Below are positions 1 to 7,693 of a stretch of DNA of 64,000 nucleotides, piece after piece. A model generated the notes under the pieces. The model did no database searches and was not told where the DNA came from. It worked only from the letters and a program-made list of their open reading frames with translations. The DNA is from Paraburkholderia sartisoli (GTDB lineage Bacteria; Pseudomonadota; Gammaproteobacteria; Burkholderiales; Burkholderiaceae), in assembly GCF_900107685.1 (NCBI RefSeq), contig NZ_FNRQ01000003.1, forward strand, positions 434,001 to 498,000. The letters run 5' to 3'. How positions within the stretch are numbered: the first letter of the stretch is position 1; each line of letters starts with the position of its first letter. A program made the translations under genes and the position numbers.

Positions 1-827
1 TCGATTCCTGCCCGCTCCATCTTGCGCGGAGCCGGCCAATAATCCATTACCGCGTAGTGCTGCGTTGGCCGGTTATCCCAGACTGCAATACTGTTCGGCT
101 TCCACCGGAAACGAACCTGATACTCAGGAATCGATGCCTGGCTTTGCAGATAATTCAGCAGAAGACTCGCGCCTGGCGTCTTGTCCAAACCATGACGCAC
201 ATTTTCAACTGTATGGTAGTTGGCGAAATGTGTCGTGAAACTGCTGACGTATAGAATCTTTTCGCCAGTCTCCGGGTGCGTCCGCACGACAGGGTGCTCC
301 ACCTCCGGATTCTGCGCCGCCAGTTTTCTTCGCTCTTCCGGATCCATTGCCGCACCGAACGAGTGCTCAATACTGCTTTTTGCTCTCAATCCTTCGATAC
401 GCTTCTTGATGTCTTCTGGCAGTTGCTTATAAGCCTCGACCATGTTGACCCAGATGGTGTCTCCCCCCACCTCTGGACACTCGACGCAGCGCAGCACGGC
501 GCCCATAGAGGGGTTCGACCGCCAAAGCCCGTCACTATGGTAGTTGTTCTCGTAAGGGTTTTTAGCTTCCGATCGATAGATCTGCACGAGGCCCGGGTGT
601 TCCGGATCGCTTCCCGCAACTGGATGATCTTCCAGTTTCCCGAAACGGCGCGCAAAGGTGACATGTTCTTCCCGAGAGATATCCTGATCTCGAAAAAAGA
701 GGACCCTGTGCTTAAGCAACAGCGCCTTGATTTCTGCGAACAGCGATGCATCTCGAGACGCTTCCCCCAAGCTCACACCAGACACCTCGGCACCAATGCA
801 AGCGGTCAGTCTTTCTACTTTAATCAT
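1..827 (-). CDS. TauD/TfdA family 2-oxoglutarate/Fe(II)-dependent dioxygenase (3' end beyond window)
   Basis: The frame is open from an ATG at 827 to the left edge, giving 275 residues of a roughly 280-300 aa enzyme. It has the family's iron triad: H97-x-D99 in NNYHSDGLW and the distal H257 in RPTQHYAV. R268, 11 residues after the distal His, is where the 2-oxoglutarate carboxylate is normally bound. AAGGAG sits 8-13 bases upstream of the ATG. The family hydroxylates sulfonates, phenoxyacetates and other acidic small molecules, and the substrate cannot be read from sequence. A palindromic operator lies about 130 bp upstream. The gene looks intact; it is only truncated by the window edge. Confidence 0.9.
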   Translation of the reverse strand, partial: MIKVERLTACIGAEVSGVSLGEASRDASLFAEIKALLLKHRVLFFRDQDISREEHVTFARRFGKLEDHPVAGSDPEHPGLVQIYRSEAKNPYENNYHSDGLWRSNPSMGAVLRCVECPEVGGDTIWVNMVEAYKQLPEDIKKRIEGLRAKSSIEHSFGAAMDPEERRKLAAQNPEVEHPVVRTHPETGEKILYVSSFTTHFANYHTVENVRHGLDKTPGASLLLNYLQSQASIPEYQVRFRWKPNSIAVWDNRPTQHYAVMDYWPAPRKMERAGI

Positions 828-956
828 GAGCGATATCTCCTTGTCTCTGGCAGGAATTTCGCCAATTCACCACGGCCGCCGCGTGACGCCGCAGCTTTAC
901 GAAACCGTGGAATATTGTTGCCCTGCATCTGTACAAGCAAGATAGCAGATCGCTCA

Positions 957-974
957 ATTTATGTCGACATTAAT
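957..974. promoter_or_regulatory. Palindromic operator, copy 1
   Basis: The core ATGTCGACAT (961-970) is a perfect 10-bp palindrome. With its flanks, ATTTATGTCGACATTAAT is symmetric at 16 of 18 positions. The same 14-mer (core plus TAAT) recurs at 4046-4059 and 4190-4203. This copy lies about 130 bp upstream of the dioxygenase start and just before a possible -35 hexamer, TTGAGC, on the minus strand. Dyads of the form TGT-CG-ACA suit GntR/FCD-type repressors; that family assignment is inference. Nothing else is evident between 828 and 1206. Confidence 0.6.
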
Positions 975-1206
975 CTTATTGGCGACAACCCTCGCTGCCC
1001 TCGACATACGATGGCTGGTCTGACTGGCCGTGCGCCGCTTCCCCGCCTGCCCGCACAGTACGAAATCGGGTGCTGCGGGCGCAGTTGCACGCCCGGCTTG
1101 AGCTTCACGATCAACAGGGTTGCGCATCACCCAGGTTGCGAGACGCCAACGCACATCTCTAACCCGGCAGGCTGATGGATCATCGTGACGCTTTCCGCTG
1201 GAGCAG

Positions 1207-1572
1207 TCATGGTGCGCGCCTGGCGAGCGCACTGATCAACCGAAGCAGTTCCAGCGCCCGCGCCGCAGCGCGAGAACCGTCTGGCAAATCTCCCCGGACA
1301 TAAAGGGGGCGAAGCTCCTCGATTTCCGTCAGTGCACCAAGCAGTTCGCCTTCCGCGAGGGAATACTTGCGCAGCATGCTAACGATCAGCATCGAGTTGT
1401 GGATGATGTCCTCGTTGTCCGAAGTGACACCACGGCGATGCAGCGCGTAGTTCGCCCAGTGTGTCCCCGCCAGCATCGCCGCCTCAATTTTCATTTCCCA
1501 GTCATCTTCGCCGAGACACTTCAGCGACGTCTCGATGTTCCCGGCTTTGAGCCGGTGACTCCCGGTTTTCAT
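1207..1572 (-). CDS. Conserved hypothetical alpha-helical protein (121 aa)
   Basis: I do not recognise the family. The protein is soluble and predicted to be mainly helical, with no signal peptide or membrane segment. Distinctive stretches are IEAAMLAGTHWANYALH and IEELRPLYVRGD, and it has an Ala/Leu-rich C terminus. The ATG at 1572 has AGAGGT about 8 bases upstream, so I prefer it to the internal ATG at 1494, which follows the upstream stop by only 7 bases. It overlaps the end of the preceding gene by about 70 bases, suggesting translational coupling. The helical build recalls small HEPN-like proteins, but no diagnostic motif supports that. Confidence 0.65.
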   Translation of the reverse strand: MKTGSHRLKAGNIETSLKCLGEDDWEMKIEAAMLAGTHWANYALHRRGVTSDNEDIIHNSMLIVSMLRKYSLAEGELLGALTEIEELRPLYVRGDLPDGSRAAARALELLRLISALARRAP

Positions 1573-2023
1573 ATTCGGTACCTCTCAACGCCTGTTCGAA
1601 TATCTGTATGACTTGTGTAAAGGCCTGCTCACATTCGTCGACGATAGCCTGTGTTGGAACGCGATCTCCGCGAATGCATGGATCCCGATGATGCTCGATG
1701 GTATGCAACGCGTGTTCGAGTTGCCGGATAGCCTGGGGTACCTCTCCCTCGATTTCCGGCCAGCCGACATGGCTCACATCGCCCAGTCCGCGCAACTCGC
1801 GCGCGTAACTACCATCCGGCTGCTTCACAACATGCACACCAGGAATGGTTGAAAAAACAGGATCGTCGCGCGTCAGACCAATGAGATGAAGCGTTGCGTT
1901 GAACACGTTGGTACTCGCGGTCAACGTGGTCCAGAACCACAATTCGAAGTCAGCTAGCGGGTCGAAGCGCTTTCGAAGCACAGCCATGCGGCGCACCTTG
2001 TCGATATGAGAGATGATCTTCAT
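1502..2023 (-). CDS. Conserved hypothetical protein (173 aa), partner of the downstream 121-aa protein
   Basis: I do not recognise the family. The start MKIISHIDKVRRM at 2023 is chosen because GGGAGGAAC precedes it; an upstream ATG at 2074 lacks a ribosome site. Conserved-looking segments are DFELWFWTTLTASTN, STIPGVHVVKQPDGSYAR and LRGLGDVSHVGWP, followed by a helical C-terminal half. There is no signal peptide. The protein's last 25 or so residues overlap the next gene in another frame and look low in conservation. The two genes form a short operon between the dioxygenase and the BON/porin genes, so a role in the same pathway is inferred from position only. Confidence 0.65.
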   Translation of the reverse strand: MKIISHIDKVRRMAVLRKRFDPLADFELWFWTTLTASTNVFNATLHLIGLTRDDPVFSTIPGVHVVKQPDGSYARELRGLGDVSHVGWPEIEGEVPQAIRQLEHALHTIEHHRDPCIRGDRVPTQAIVDECEQAFTQVIQIFEQALRGTEYENRESPAQSREHRDVAEVSRRR

Positions 2024-2226
2024 GACAGGTTCCTCCCTGCGTGATCGGTCGTCGCCCAGTCGACGATCGATCACGTCCGCCGGACGCGAGACTCTGCCGG
2101 CGATCGCGTCGACGTCGGGATACGAGACGTTCGCTGAAAGGATCGCGCCCGGTTTGCCGATGTGAATCAGGTTCAGCTCCAGCGAGCAAGCCTGTCAATT
2201 CGGACTGAACCGGGGCGCGCGCCGCA

Positions 2227-2601
2227 CTACTGGCCAAACGGCTTCCGCACCGTGAGCCTGCTGGTCACCGACGTCACACCCGCGACGCCCTTCGCGACCC
2301 CGGCGACGGTGTCGATCTGCGACGCGTCCGGGACCGTCCCGCTGATCGTCACCGCGCCGCCTTTCGCGGTGATACCGATGTCGCCCGCGTCGATCTCCTT
2401 GTGCTTCGCGAGCGCCGCGTACACCTTGCGCCGCAGCGCGCGATTCGCCTGCCGCGCCGCTTTGGCCGTCAGGCCGCCGGACACGCTGGCCGCCGTACCG
2501 GCCGATGCCCCCGCAGACGCGCCGCCCTGCGCCCACGCGCCGATCGATACCGCTGCAACCGCAACGCCGAGAACCACCCTGAGTCCATTCATCGTTTTCA
2601 T
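2227..2601 (-). CDS. BON-domain periplasmic protein
   Basis: The 124-aa protein starts with a signal peptide (MKTMNGLRVVLGVAVAAVSI, cleavage after GAWA), then an Ala/Gly/Ser-rich linker and one BON domain at about residues 58-118. The domain shows the usual pattern of a helix, a GAVTISGTVPD strand-turn and a helix ending VAGVTSVTSRLTV. BON domains bind phospholipid or stabilise the envelope, as in OsmY. GGAG lies 7 bases before the ATG. The gene is 28 bp downstream of the porin on the same strand and probably co-transcribed with it. Confidence 0.85.
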   Translation of the reverse strand: MKTMNGLRVVLGVAVAAVSIGAWAQGGASAGASAGTAASVSGGLTAKAARQANRALRRKVYAALAKHKEIDAGDIGITAKGGAVTISGTVPDASQIDTVAGVAKGVAGVTSVTSRLTVRKPFGQ

Positions 2602-2629
2602 CGTTGTGCTCCGTTTCGATTTCGATTCA

Positions 2630-3751
2630 TCAGAAGTGGTGACGCAGACCGATCATCGCGGCCGTGGTCGACACGCCCGGCGCGACAGGCTGGCCGTACA
2701 TGATCGTCTGGTTCATGGTTCCCCGGTTCGCGACGTACCCGAGCTGCGCGGAGACTATCGTGCTCTTCGACAGACTGTATTCCGCACCCACCGCGTATTC
2801 ACTCGAATGGTTCGCCGAGTTGTTGCGGTCCTTCAGGTAGTAAAAGCCGGACGTGATCCTGAAGAACGGATTGAACTGATAGCCGAGCCCTCCCGAAATC
2901 ATCTCGTAGTCCGCGAGGCTCGTGTTCGACGGATTCTTGCCGATCCCGTACGACGCCGACACCGATATGCCGCGAAAGGTGTACTTCGCGCCGAAATAAT
3001 AGAAGCGGTTGTTGTCGAGCCCGGTCGGCGCGGCCGCCGCAAGGTTCGTGTCGTGCGCGTTGTAGTAAACCGCGGACAGGTTGAGGCCATAGTTCGAATA
3101 TTTGAGCACCGCCGATTCGCGCGTGCCGCCCTGGATCTGACCCGGCACGCCGCCCGGCGCGTATTCGAGCGCGACCGACGCGCCATAAAACTTCGGCGTC
3201 TGGTAGACAAGCGCGTTGCTGTCGTACAACGCGCCGATCGGCACGTTCGTGTTCGTGCCGGGCCAGCCGGCGACCTGGTTCACTCCGAGCCATGCGCCCA
3301 GGATACTGCCGAAGTACTGCGCCGCGCGGACGTCGGTATCGGCCATCGCATAGATCATCGGCGTGTACTGCCGCCCGGCGTCGAACGTGCCGAACGGTCC
3401 CGCGATGCCGACCGTCGTCTGCTGGTTGAACACCGCGGTAGTGCCCGTCGTGTCGGGCAGCCCGACCTTGCCGTTGCTGCTGTTGAACACCCCCTGCAGC
3501 CTGAAGTTGACCTTGTATCCGCCGCCGATGTCCTCGGTCCCCTTGATTCCCCAGAAGCTCCCGTAGAGGCTGCCGTCCTTGACGCCGAACACGTGCCCGT
3601 TGTTGCGGGCGGTCGGTCCGAACGACGACGCCGACGTGCGCTGATAGATAAGGCCCGAATCGATCGCGCCGTACAACGTGACCGACGACTGCGCATGCGC
3701 CGCCCCGGCAAATGCCGCAAGTACCACCACACCGCTCCACCTCAGTTTCAT
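2630..3751 (-). CDS. Outer-membrane porin, Burkholderiales OmpC-like family
   Basis: This 373-aa general porin has a signal peptide ending AGAAHA, then QSSVTLYGAIDSGL, the classic first strand of Burkholderiales porins. The middle repeats amphipathic beta strands, and the protein ends in GLRHHF, with the C-terminal Phe needed for assembly by the BAM complex. The start is preceded by GAGGAGACGTCA. A 16-stranded trimeric channel is expected. Its place between the operators and the catabolic genes suggests it admits their substrate, which is inference. Confidence 0.92.
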   Translation of the reverse strand: MKLRWSGVVVLAAFAGAAHAQSSVTLYGAIDSGLIYQRTSASSFGPTARNNGHVFGVKDGSLYGSFWGIKGTEDIGGGYKVNFRLQGVFNSSNGKVGLPDTTGTTAVFNQQTTVGIAGPFGTFDAGRQYTPMIYAMADTDVRAAQYFGSILGAWLGVNQVAGWPGTNTNVPIGALYDSNALVYQTPKFYGASVALEYAPGGVPGQIQGGTRESAVLKYSNYGLNLSAVYYNAHDTNLAAAAPTGLDNNRFYYFGAKYTFRGISVSASYGIGKNPSNTSLADYEMISGGLGYQFNPFFRITSGFYYLKDRNNSANHSSEYAVGAEYSLSKSTIVSAQLGYVANRGTMNQTIMYGQPVAPGVSTTAAMIGLRHHF

Positions 3752-3770
3752 TGACGTCTCCTCTGCCTTT

Positions 3771-3905
3771 TTATGATGACCGGGCGAGCCCGGCCGGATG
3801 CCTGCCTGTTACGGGATGGCGCGGGTCGTCGATCCCCGCTATCGCCTCAATCAGCACATGTGCCAATAACGACAACGCCTCAATACCGATGGTTTTTCGC
3901 TTCAT
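3771..3905 (-). CDS. Small ORF (44 aa), hypothetical
   Basis: A short reading frame starts MKRKTIGIEALSLLAHVLIE and runs to a TAA at 3771. Its ATG has AAGGAG with a 5-base spacer, better than many of the annotated genes here. An amphipathic helix is likely at residues 6-23, and the rest is basic and polar. It lies 19 bp upstream of the porin on the same strand and could be a leader peptide or a small protein of that operon. I do not recognise it, and coding status rests on the ribosome site and position. Confidence 0.4.
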   Translation of the reverse strand: MKRKTIGIEALSLLAHVLIEAIAGIDDPRHPVTGRHPAGLARSS

Positions 3906-4045
3906 GGTGTCTCCTTGTCGCACCTGTCAATCCGGCTGGATGCGATGCGTGACTTGACGGCCACCAGACGGTTCAACGGCCTTCCCTGCGACGACCTCGT
4001 TTGCCCGTCGGACACTTCAATTTCCATCATCCTCCTAAAATTTTG

Positions 4046-4059
4046 ATGTCGACATTAAT
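4046..4059. promoter_or_regulatory. Palindromic operator, copy 2
   Basis: The 14-mer ATGTCGACATTAAT is repeated exactly as in the copies at 961 and 4190. It lies in the divergent region between the porin side (minus) and the BKACE side (plus). It is exactly 144 bp from copy 3, a distance at which a dimeric or tetrameric repressor could loop the DNA. Confidence 0.6.
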
Positions 4060-4189
4060 ACTTATACTGAGTCGAGCTGGCAGAACGGTATGCAACTTCG
4101 CGGCAAACGACGATATCCGGAAGCTCAGAATCGCGCCGACGCCGTCAATAAGCGCCCACTACATTGGCGGCAAGTCCGCGTTTACGTTT

Positions 4190-4203
4190 ATGTCGACATT
4201 AAT
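4190..4203. promoter_or_regulatory. Palindromic operator, copy 3
   Basis: This is the third exact ATGTCGACATTAAT, again preceded by TTT as at copy 1. It lies upstream of the small ORFs at 4287 and 4556 and of the BKACE genes, so it probably controls the plus-strand transcript. No copy of the core was noticed elsewhere in the window. The stretch 3906-4286 otherwise shows nothing but these two sites. Confidence 0.6.
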
Positions 4204-4286
4204 ATTTCATGGAGGTACACTGCTGGTTACGGCGGCGGTCTCGCACTGTCGCGGCCGATGCGAAGTCAATGAACGGAGGGAGTCCA

Positions 4287-4559
4287 ATGCTGCCGACACT
4301 GCCGATTGCGAAGACATGGGTGAACAAGACCCATGTCGCCCGACGGATTGCGGCGCGGCTTGCTTCAGTGTTTGTTCCCGCGGGCCATCTCGCTCCTTTG
4401 GCTCACGAAGCGCTTTGCTATGGGTGCATGGCCGGCATCGCGGCGCCGATCCACCATGGCATCGCGCCATGGGATCGTGGCCATGACAGCCGGGAGCCCG
4501 AAGTGAACGACGAATCCGCCGCTACGCCCGAACTACACAATTCCGGTGGAAAGCGATGA
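4287..4559 (+). CDS. Possible small protein (90 aa), unrecognised
   Basis: An ATG with a very strong ribosome site (GGAGGGAG, 4-base spacer) opens a frame beginning MLPTLPIAKTWVNKTHVARR. It contains a CYGC motif and an HHGIAPWD segment. The same frame extends upstream to 4209 without a ribosome site. Its stop overlaps the next short ORF by ATGA. No family is recognised. It could be a real leader gene of the BKACE transcript or a decayed fragment. Confidence 0.3.
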   Translation: MLPTLPIAKTWVNKTHVARRIAARLASVFVPAGHLAPLAHEALCYGCMAGIAAPIHHGIAPWDRGHDSREPEVNDESAATPELHNSGGKR

Positions 4560-4732
4560 CTGGACTAATGATGGCGCGCGAGGCACGAACGCATACGAAT
4601 GCCATGACGACGAGTGGCGACGGCGTTTCTGCGAGAAAGACGATGTTCGATCCCGGGTCAGTTGCCATGCGCAGGTACGGCGAGTTTGCGCGGGAGCCGT
4701 CCACCTGCTGGTTCATGCGCAGCCCGCGATAG
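4556..4732 (+). CDS. Possible small protein (58 aa), unrecognised
   Basis: This frame starts inside the stop of the previous ORF (ATGA overlap) after GGTGG and ends in a TAG at 4730-4732. It begins MTGLMMAREARTHTNAM and ends in a Cys/Trp-containing tail, CWFMRSPR. The overlap is typical of coupled genes, but codon use and composition give little support. It may be a fragment of a gene disrupted when the BKACE copies were rearranged. Confidence 0.2.
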   Translation: MTGLMMAREARTHTNAMTTSGDGVSARKTMFDPGSVAMRRYGEFAREPSTCWFMRSPR

Positions 4733-4866
4733 TTGCCGGTCAGCGGACCACTGTCATGAAAAGCCAGGTTCAAGGCCTGCAATGTAAAACAGGAAGTGGC
4801 GCCAGGCGAGATGATTCATCTCCTTGTCCCGGACACCTGGATGTCAACCGCTTTAAGGAGACTTGC

Positions 4867-5151
4867 ATGTACTTCATCGACGACTCTTTGCGGCCTGAAA
4901 ACCAGCAGCATCCGATCATTCAGGCCGTGCCCTGCGGACCGCAATGGCTGCCCGGCGATACGGACGATGTGCCGGTGACGATGGTCTCTCATCAGGTGCA
5001 AAAGGCAGTGGGCTGCCACAACGCGGGCGCCACCGTTTTGCACGTGCAGATGCGTGAAGCCGATGGCAAGGGCGCGAGGCGCATGTTCAACGAAATGCTG
5101 GATCGCCTGCGCACCGCCATGCCCAGGAGGGTGCTGCAAACAGGGTTCTAA
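4867..5151 (+). pseudogene. Truncated BKACE (DUF849) copy
   Basis: The 94-residue product (MYFIDDSLRPENQQHPIIQ...) aligns without gaps for its first 60 residues with the full BKACE that begins 345 bp downstream (shared PENQQ, QKAV, AGATVLH, DGKG and MFNE). It ends in a stop where the paralogue continues for another 250 residues. In BKACE the H-x-H pair after the second strand binds the catalytic metal: the full copy has H59 and H61, while this copy has H59 and Q61. AAGGAG precedes the ATG, so it may still be translated. It is best read as a decayed tandem duplicate without activity. Confidence 0.75.
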
Positions 5152-5211
5152 AGCTTTCTCATCCAGTCCGACATTCTCAATATCCACGTTTCAACCCGGA
5201 GATCCACCATC

Positions 5212-6270
5212 ATGAACTTCCTTGACGGCCACCTGTATCCCGAGAACCAGCAGCCCCTGATCATCACGGCCGCTCCCTATGCGCCGGGCTGGATTCCCTC
5301 GGATTTTCCGGAAGATATCCCCATCACAATGGAAGAGCAGATCCAGAAGGCGGTGGATTGCTACGAAGCCGGTGCCACCGTGCTGCATCTGCATGTTCGC
5401 GAACCCGATGGCAAGGGCAGCAAGCGCCTGTCCATGTTCAATGAGCTGATCGCCGGAGTGCGCGCCCGCGTGCCGGAAATGGTCATCCAAGTGGGCGGCT
5501 CCATCAGCTTCGCGCCTGAATCCGAGGGCCAGGCCGCCCAATGGCTTAGCGATGACACGCGGCATATGCTGGCCGAACTCGATCCGAAGCCCGACCAGGT
5601 GACTGTCACCGTCAACACCACGCAGATGAACGTGACGGAGCATGCCGGCATAGATGACTTCAAGGGCGTTTCGCGGGGGTTCCCGAACCTCTATGCGACC
5701 TACAAGGACATGATCGTGCCCTCGAATCCCAGCTGGGCCGAAGAGCACATCCGGCGCCTGACAGCCGCCGGAATCCAAAGCGAGTTTCAGTGCTACAACA
5801 TCAACAGCTTTGAAACGATTGAGCGGATGATTCGCCGCGGCGTCTACAAGGGGCCACTGGTGATGAACTGGGTGGCTATCAGCGGCGGCATGGATCAGGC
5901 GAACATCTACAACCTGGCCAACTTCCTGCGTGCCGCTCCCGACGGCGCGGTGGTCACGGTGGAGAGCTCGGTGCTAAATGTGCTCCCCGTGAACATGATA
6001 GGCATTGCCCTGGGCCTGCACGTGCGCTGCGGCATCGAGGATGTGCTCTGGAATCAGACCCGCACGGGCAAGATGAGCTCCGTCGAGCAGATCAAGCAGC
6101 TGGTGCGTATCTCCGGCGAATTCGGTCGCCCCATAGCGACAGCGAAACAGGCACGAGAGATCATGAAGATTGGAGTCTTCTACGACACGGCGGAAGAGAC
6201 GCTTCAGGCCAATGGCTTCGCGCCCAATCGTAACGGTGGCAACCAGGGATTCCTGCGCAAGCCGACCTGA
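5212..6270 (+). CDS. Beta-keto acid cleavage enzyme (BKACE, DUF849 family)
   Basis: This 352-aa cytoplasmic enzyme belongs to the 3-keto-5-aminohexanoate cleavage (Kce) superfamily. Members split a beta-keto acid using acetyl-CoA, giving acetoacetate and a new CoA ester, in a TIM barrel with a divalent metal. The metal ligands H59 and H61 (VLHLHVRE) and H270 (GLHVRCGIED) are all present. The protein is somewhat longer than typical members (about 270-310 aa). CCGGAG lies upstream of the ATG. The neighbouring dioxygenase and quinone-oxidoreductase-like genes suggest a catabolic route, but the keto acid cannot be told. Confidence 0.9.
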   Translation: MNFLDGHLYPENQQPLIITAAPYAPGWIPSDFPEDIPITMEEQIQKAVDCYEAGATVLHLHVREPDGKGSKRLSMFNELIAGVRARVPEMVIQVGGSISFAPESEGQAAQWLSDDTRHMLAELDPKPDQVTVTVNTTQMNVTEHAGIDDFKGVSRGFPNLYATYKDMIVPSNPSWAEEHIRRLTAAGIQSEFQCYNINSFETIERMIRRGVYKGPLVMNWVAISGGMDQANIYNLANFLRAAPDGAVVTVESSVLNVLPVNMIGIALGLHVRCGIEDVLWNQTRTGKMSSVEQIKQLVRISGEFGRPIATAKQAREIMKIGVFYDTAEETLQANGFAPNRNGGNQGFLRKPT

Positions 6271-6506
6271 GGTCTCCGGGGGAATCGACATCATATGTCG
6301 TATGGAGTCGCCCGGCATTTTCTGGAGATGGACTCAAGCTGAATTTGAAGTTCCCCCACGTCGACCCGCGTTTTTGGGTGAGACCAGGGGTGAAGCAAAC
6401 GCTGGCGAGCCGCGGGCAAACCGCGGCAGTCGACACATAACAGCAATCAACTTGCATGGGATCGGAGCAGGCACTAAAGCGCTCACTCCGATCGACAGGA
6501 GGCAAC

Positions 6507-7487
6507 ATGGCAAAAGTCGTTAAATTCCACGAAACCGGCGGCCCCGAGGTTCTTCGTTTTGAGGACGTCGACGTTGGAGAACCGGGACCGGGAGAGGTGC
6601 TCGTGCGCCACGTGGCAGTGGGCCTTAACTTTGCCGACACCTACTTCCGCGGAGGTACCTACACGGTTCCGCTTCCTAGCGGCCTCGGCAACGAGGCCGC
6701 CGGCGTGGTCGAGGCCATCGGTGCCGGCGTGACCCATCTGGCAGTCGGCGACCGTGTGACCTACACGGGCTTCGTCAACACACTGGGCGCCTACAGCACG
6801 GAGCGGCTGATTTCCGCCGCACTGCTGATCAGGCTGCCGGAGGCCATCAGCTGCGAGACCGCGGCGGCCATGACGATGCGGGGCTTGTCCGCCGCCTACC
6901 TGGTGCGCCGGATCTACCCTTTCAAGGCGGGCGACGCAGTGCTGCTTCATGCCGCGGCAGGCGGTGTTGGCTTGATCGTTTCGCAGTGGGCCAAATTGCT
7001 CGGGCTGACGGTGATTGGCACGGTTTCGACCGACGCCAAAGCTGAAGTAGCGCGCGCCCACGGCTGCGATCACACGATCAACTACAGTCATGAGGACGTG
7101 GCGAAGCGTGTGCGCGAGCTGACCGGCGGAGTGGGCGTGTCGGTGGTCTTCGATAGCGTGGGCAAGGCCACCTTCATGTCCTCGCTGGACTCCCTCAAGC
7201 GCCGCGGCCTGATGGTCTGCGTCGGCACGGCCTCCGGCACGATCCCGCCGTTCGATCCGCAAATTCTGGCCCGCAAGGGTTCGCTGTACCTGACCCGTCC
7301 GGGCCTGGCCGACTACATCGCCGATCCGGTCGAAAAGGCGGAACTGGTCGATGAGCTATTTGGCCATGTGGCCGCGGGTCGCATCAGCATCGAGATCAAT
7401 CAGCGGTATGCCTTGCAGGACGCAGTGCAGGCACATCGGGACCTGGAGGCTCGAAAAACCACCGGTTCCTCCGTTTTCGTGATTTGA
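6507..7487 (+). CDS. Quinone oxidoreductase-like zinc-independent MDR protein
   Basis: This 326-aa medium-chain dehydrogenase/reductase is of the QorA type. The N-terminal GroES-like domain begins MAKVVKFHETGGPEVLRFED. The Rossmann domain starts near residue 145 with the NADPH-binding AAAGGVG. There are no structural-zinc cysteines, as expected for quinone reductases. The start at 6507 follows AGGAGG with a 5-base spacer; the upstream in-frame ATG has none. It likely reduces quinones or enones with NADPH. It lies 236 bp after the BKACE gene on the same strand and may share its transcript. Confidence 0.88.
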   Translation: MAKVVKFHETGGPEVLRFEDVDVGEPGPGEVLVRHVAVGLNFADTYFRGGTYTVPLPSGLGNEAAGVVEAIGAGVTHLAVGDRVTYTGFVNTLGAYSTERLISAALLIRLPEAISCETAAAMTMRGLSAAYLVRRIYPFKAGDAVLLHAAAGGVGLIVSQWAKLLGLTVIGTVSTDAKAEVARAHGCDHTINYSHEDVAKRVRELTGGVGVSVVFDSVGKATFMSSLDSLKRRGLMVCVGTASGTIPPFDPQILARKGSLYLTRPGLADYIADPVEKAELVDELFGHVAAGRISIEINQRYALQDAVQAHRDLEARKTTGSSVFVI

Positions 7488-7693
7488 ATGTTCCACGTCC
7501 TCGAAAACGCGAGCCATCTGGCTGGTTTGGACGGCAAAAAGCAACCCGGCGATCCGGCACGTCGGTTCGGGTCGTCGAGGACCCGCTGCCGGTAGCCGTG
7601 GGAGTAACGGCCCTGGGCGTTGCCGGGCCGCGCCGCCTTGATGGAGTGCGCGACCCGCCCAACCCCAATTGATATTTTCACGGACCCTGGCCA

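Noticed and set aside
1..827. Apparent broken dioxygenase, because only short unrelated minus-strand frames are called here
   Set aside because: The true frame is open without interruption from 827 to the left edge and keeps all catalytic residues; it is cut only by the window.
4522..4782. 86-codon minus-strand frame upstream of the BKACE genes
   Set aside because: It has no ribosome site, overlaps the better-supported plus-strand small ORFs and shows no recognisable motif.
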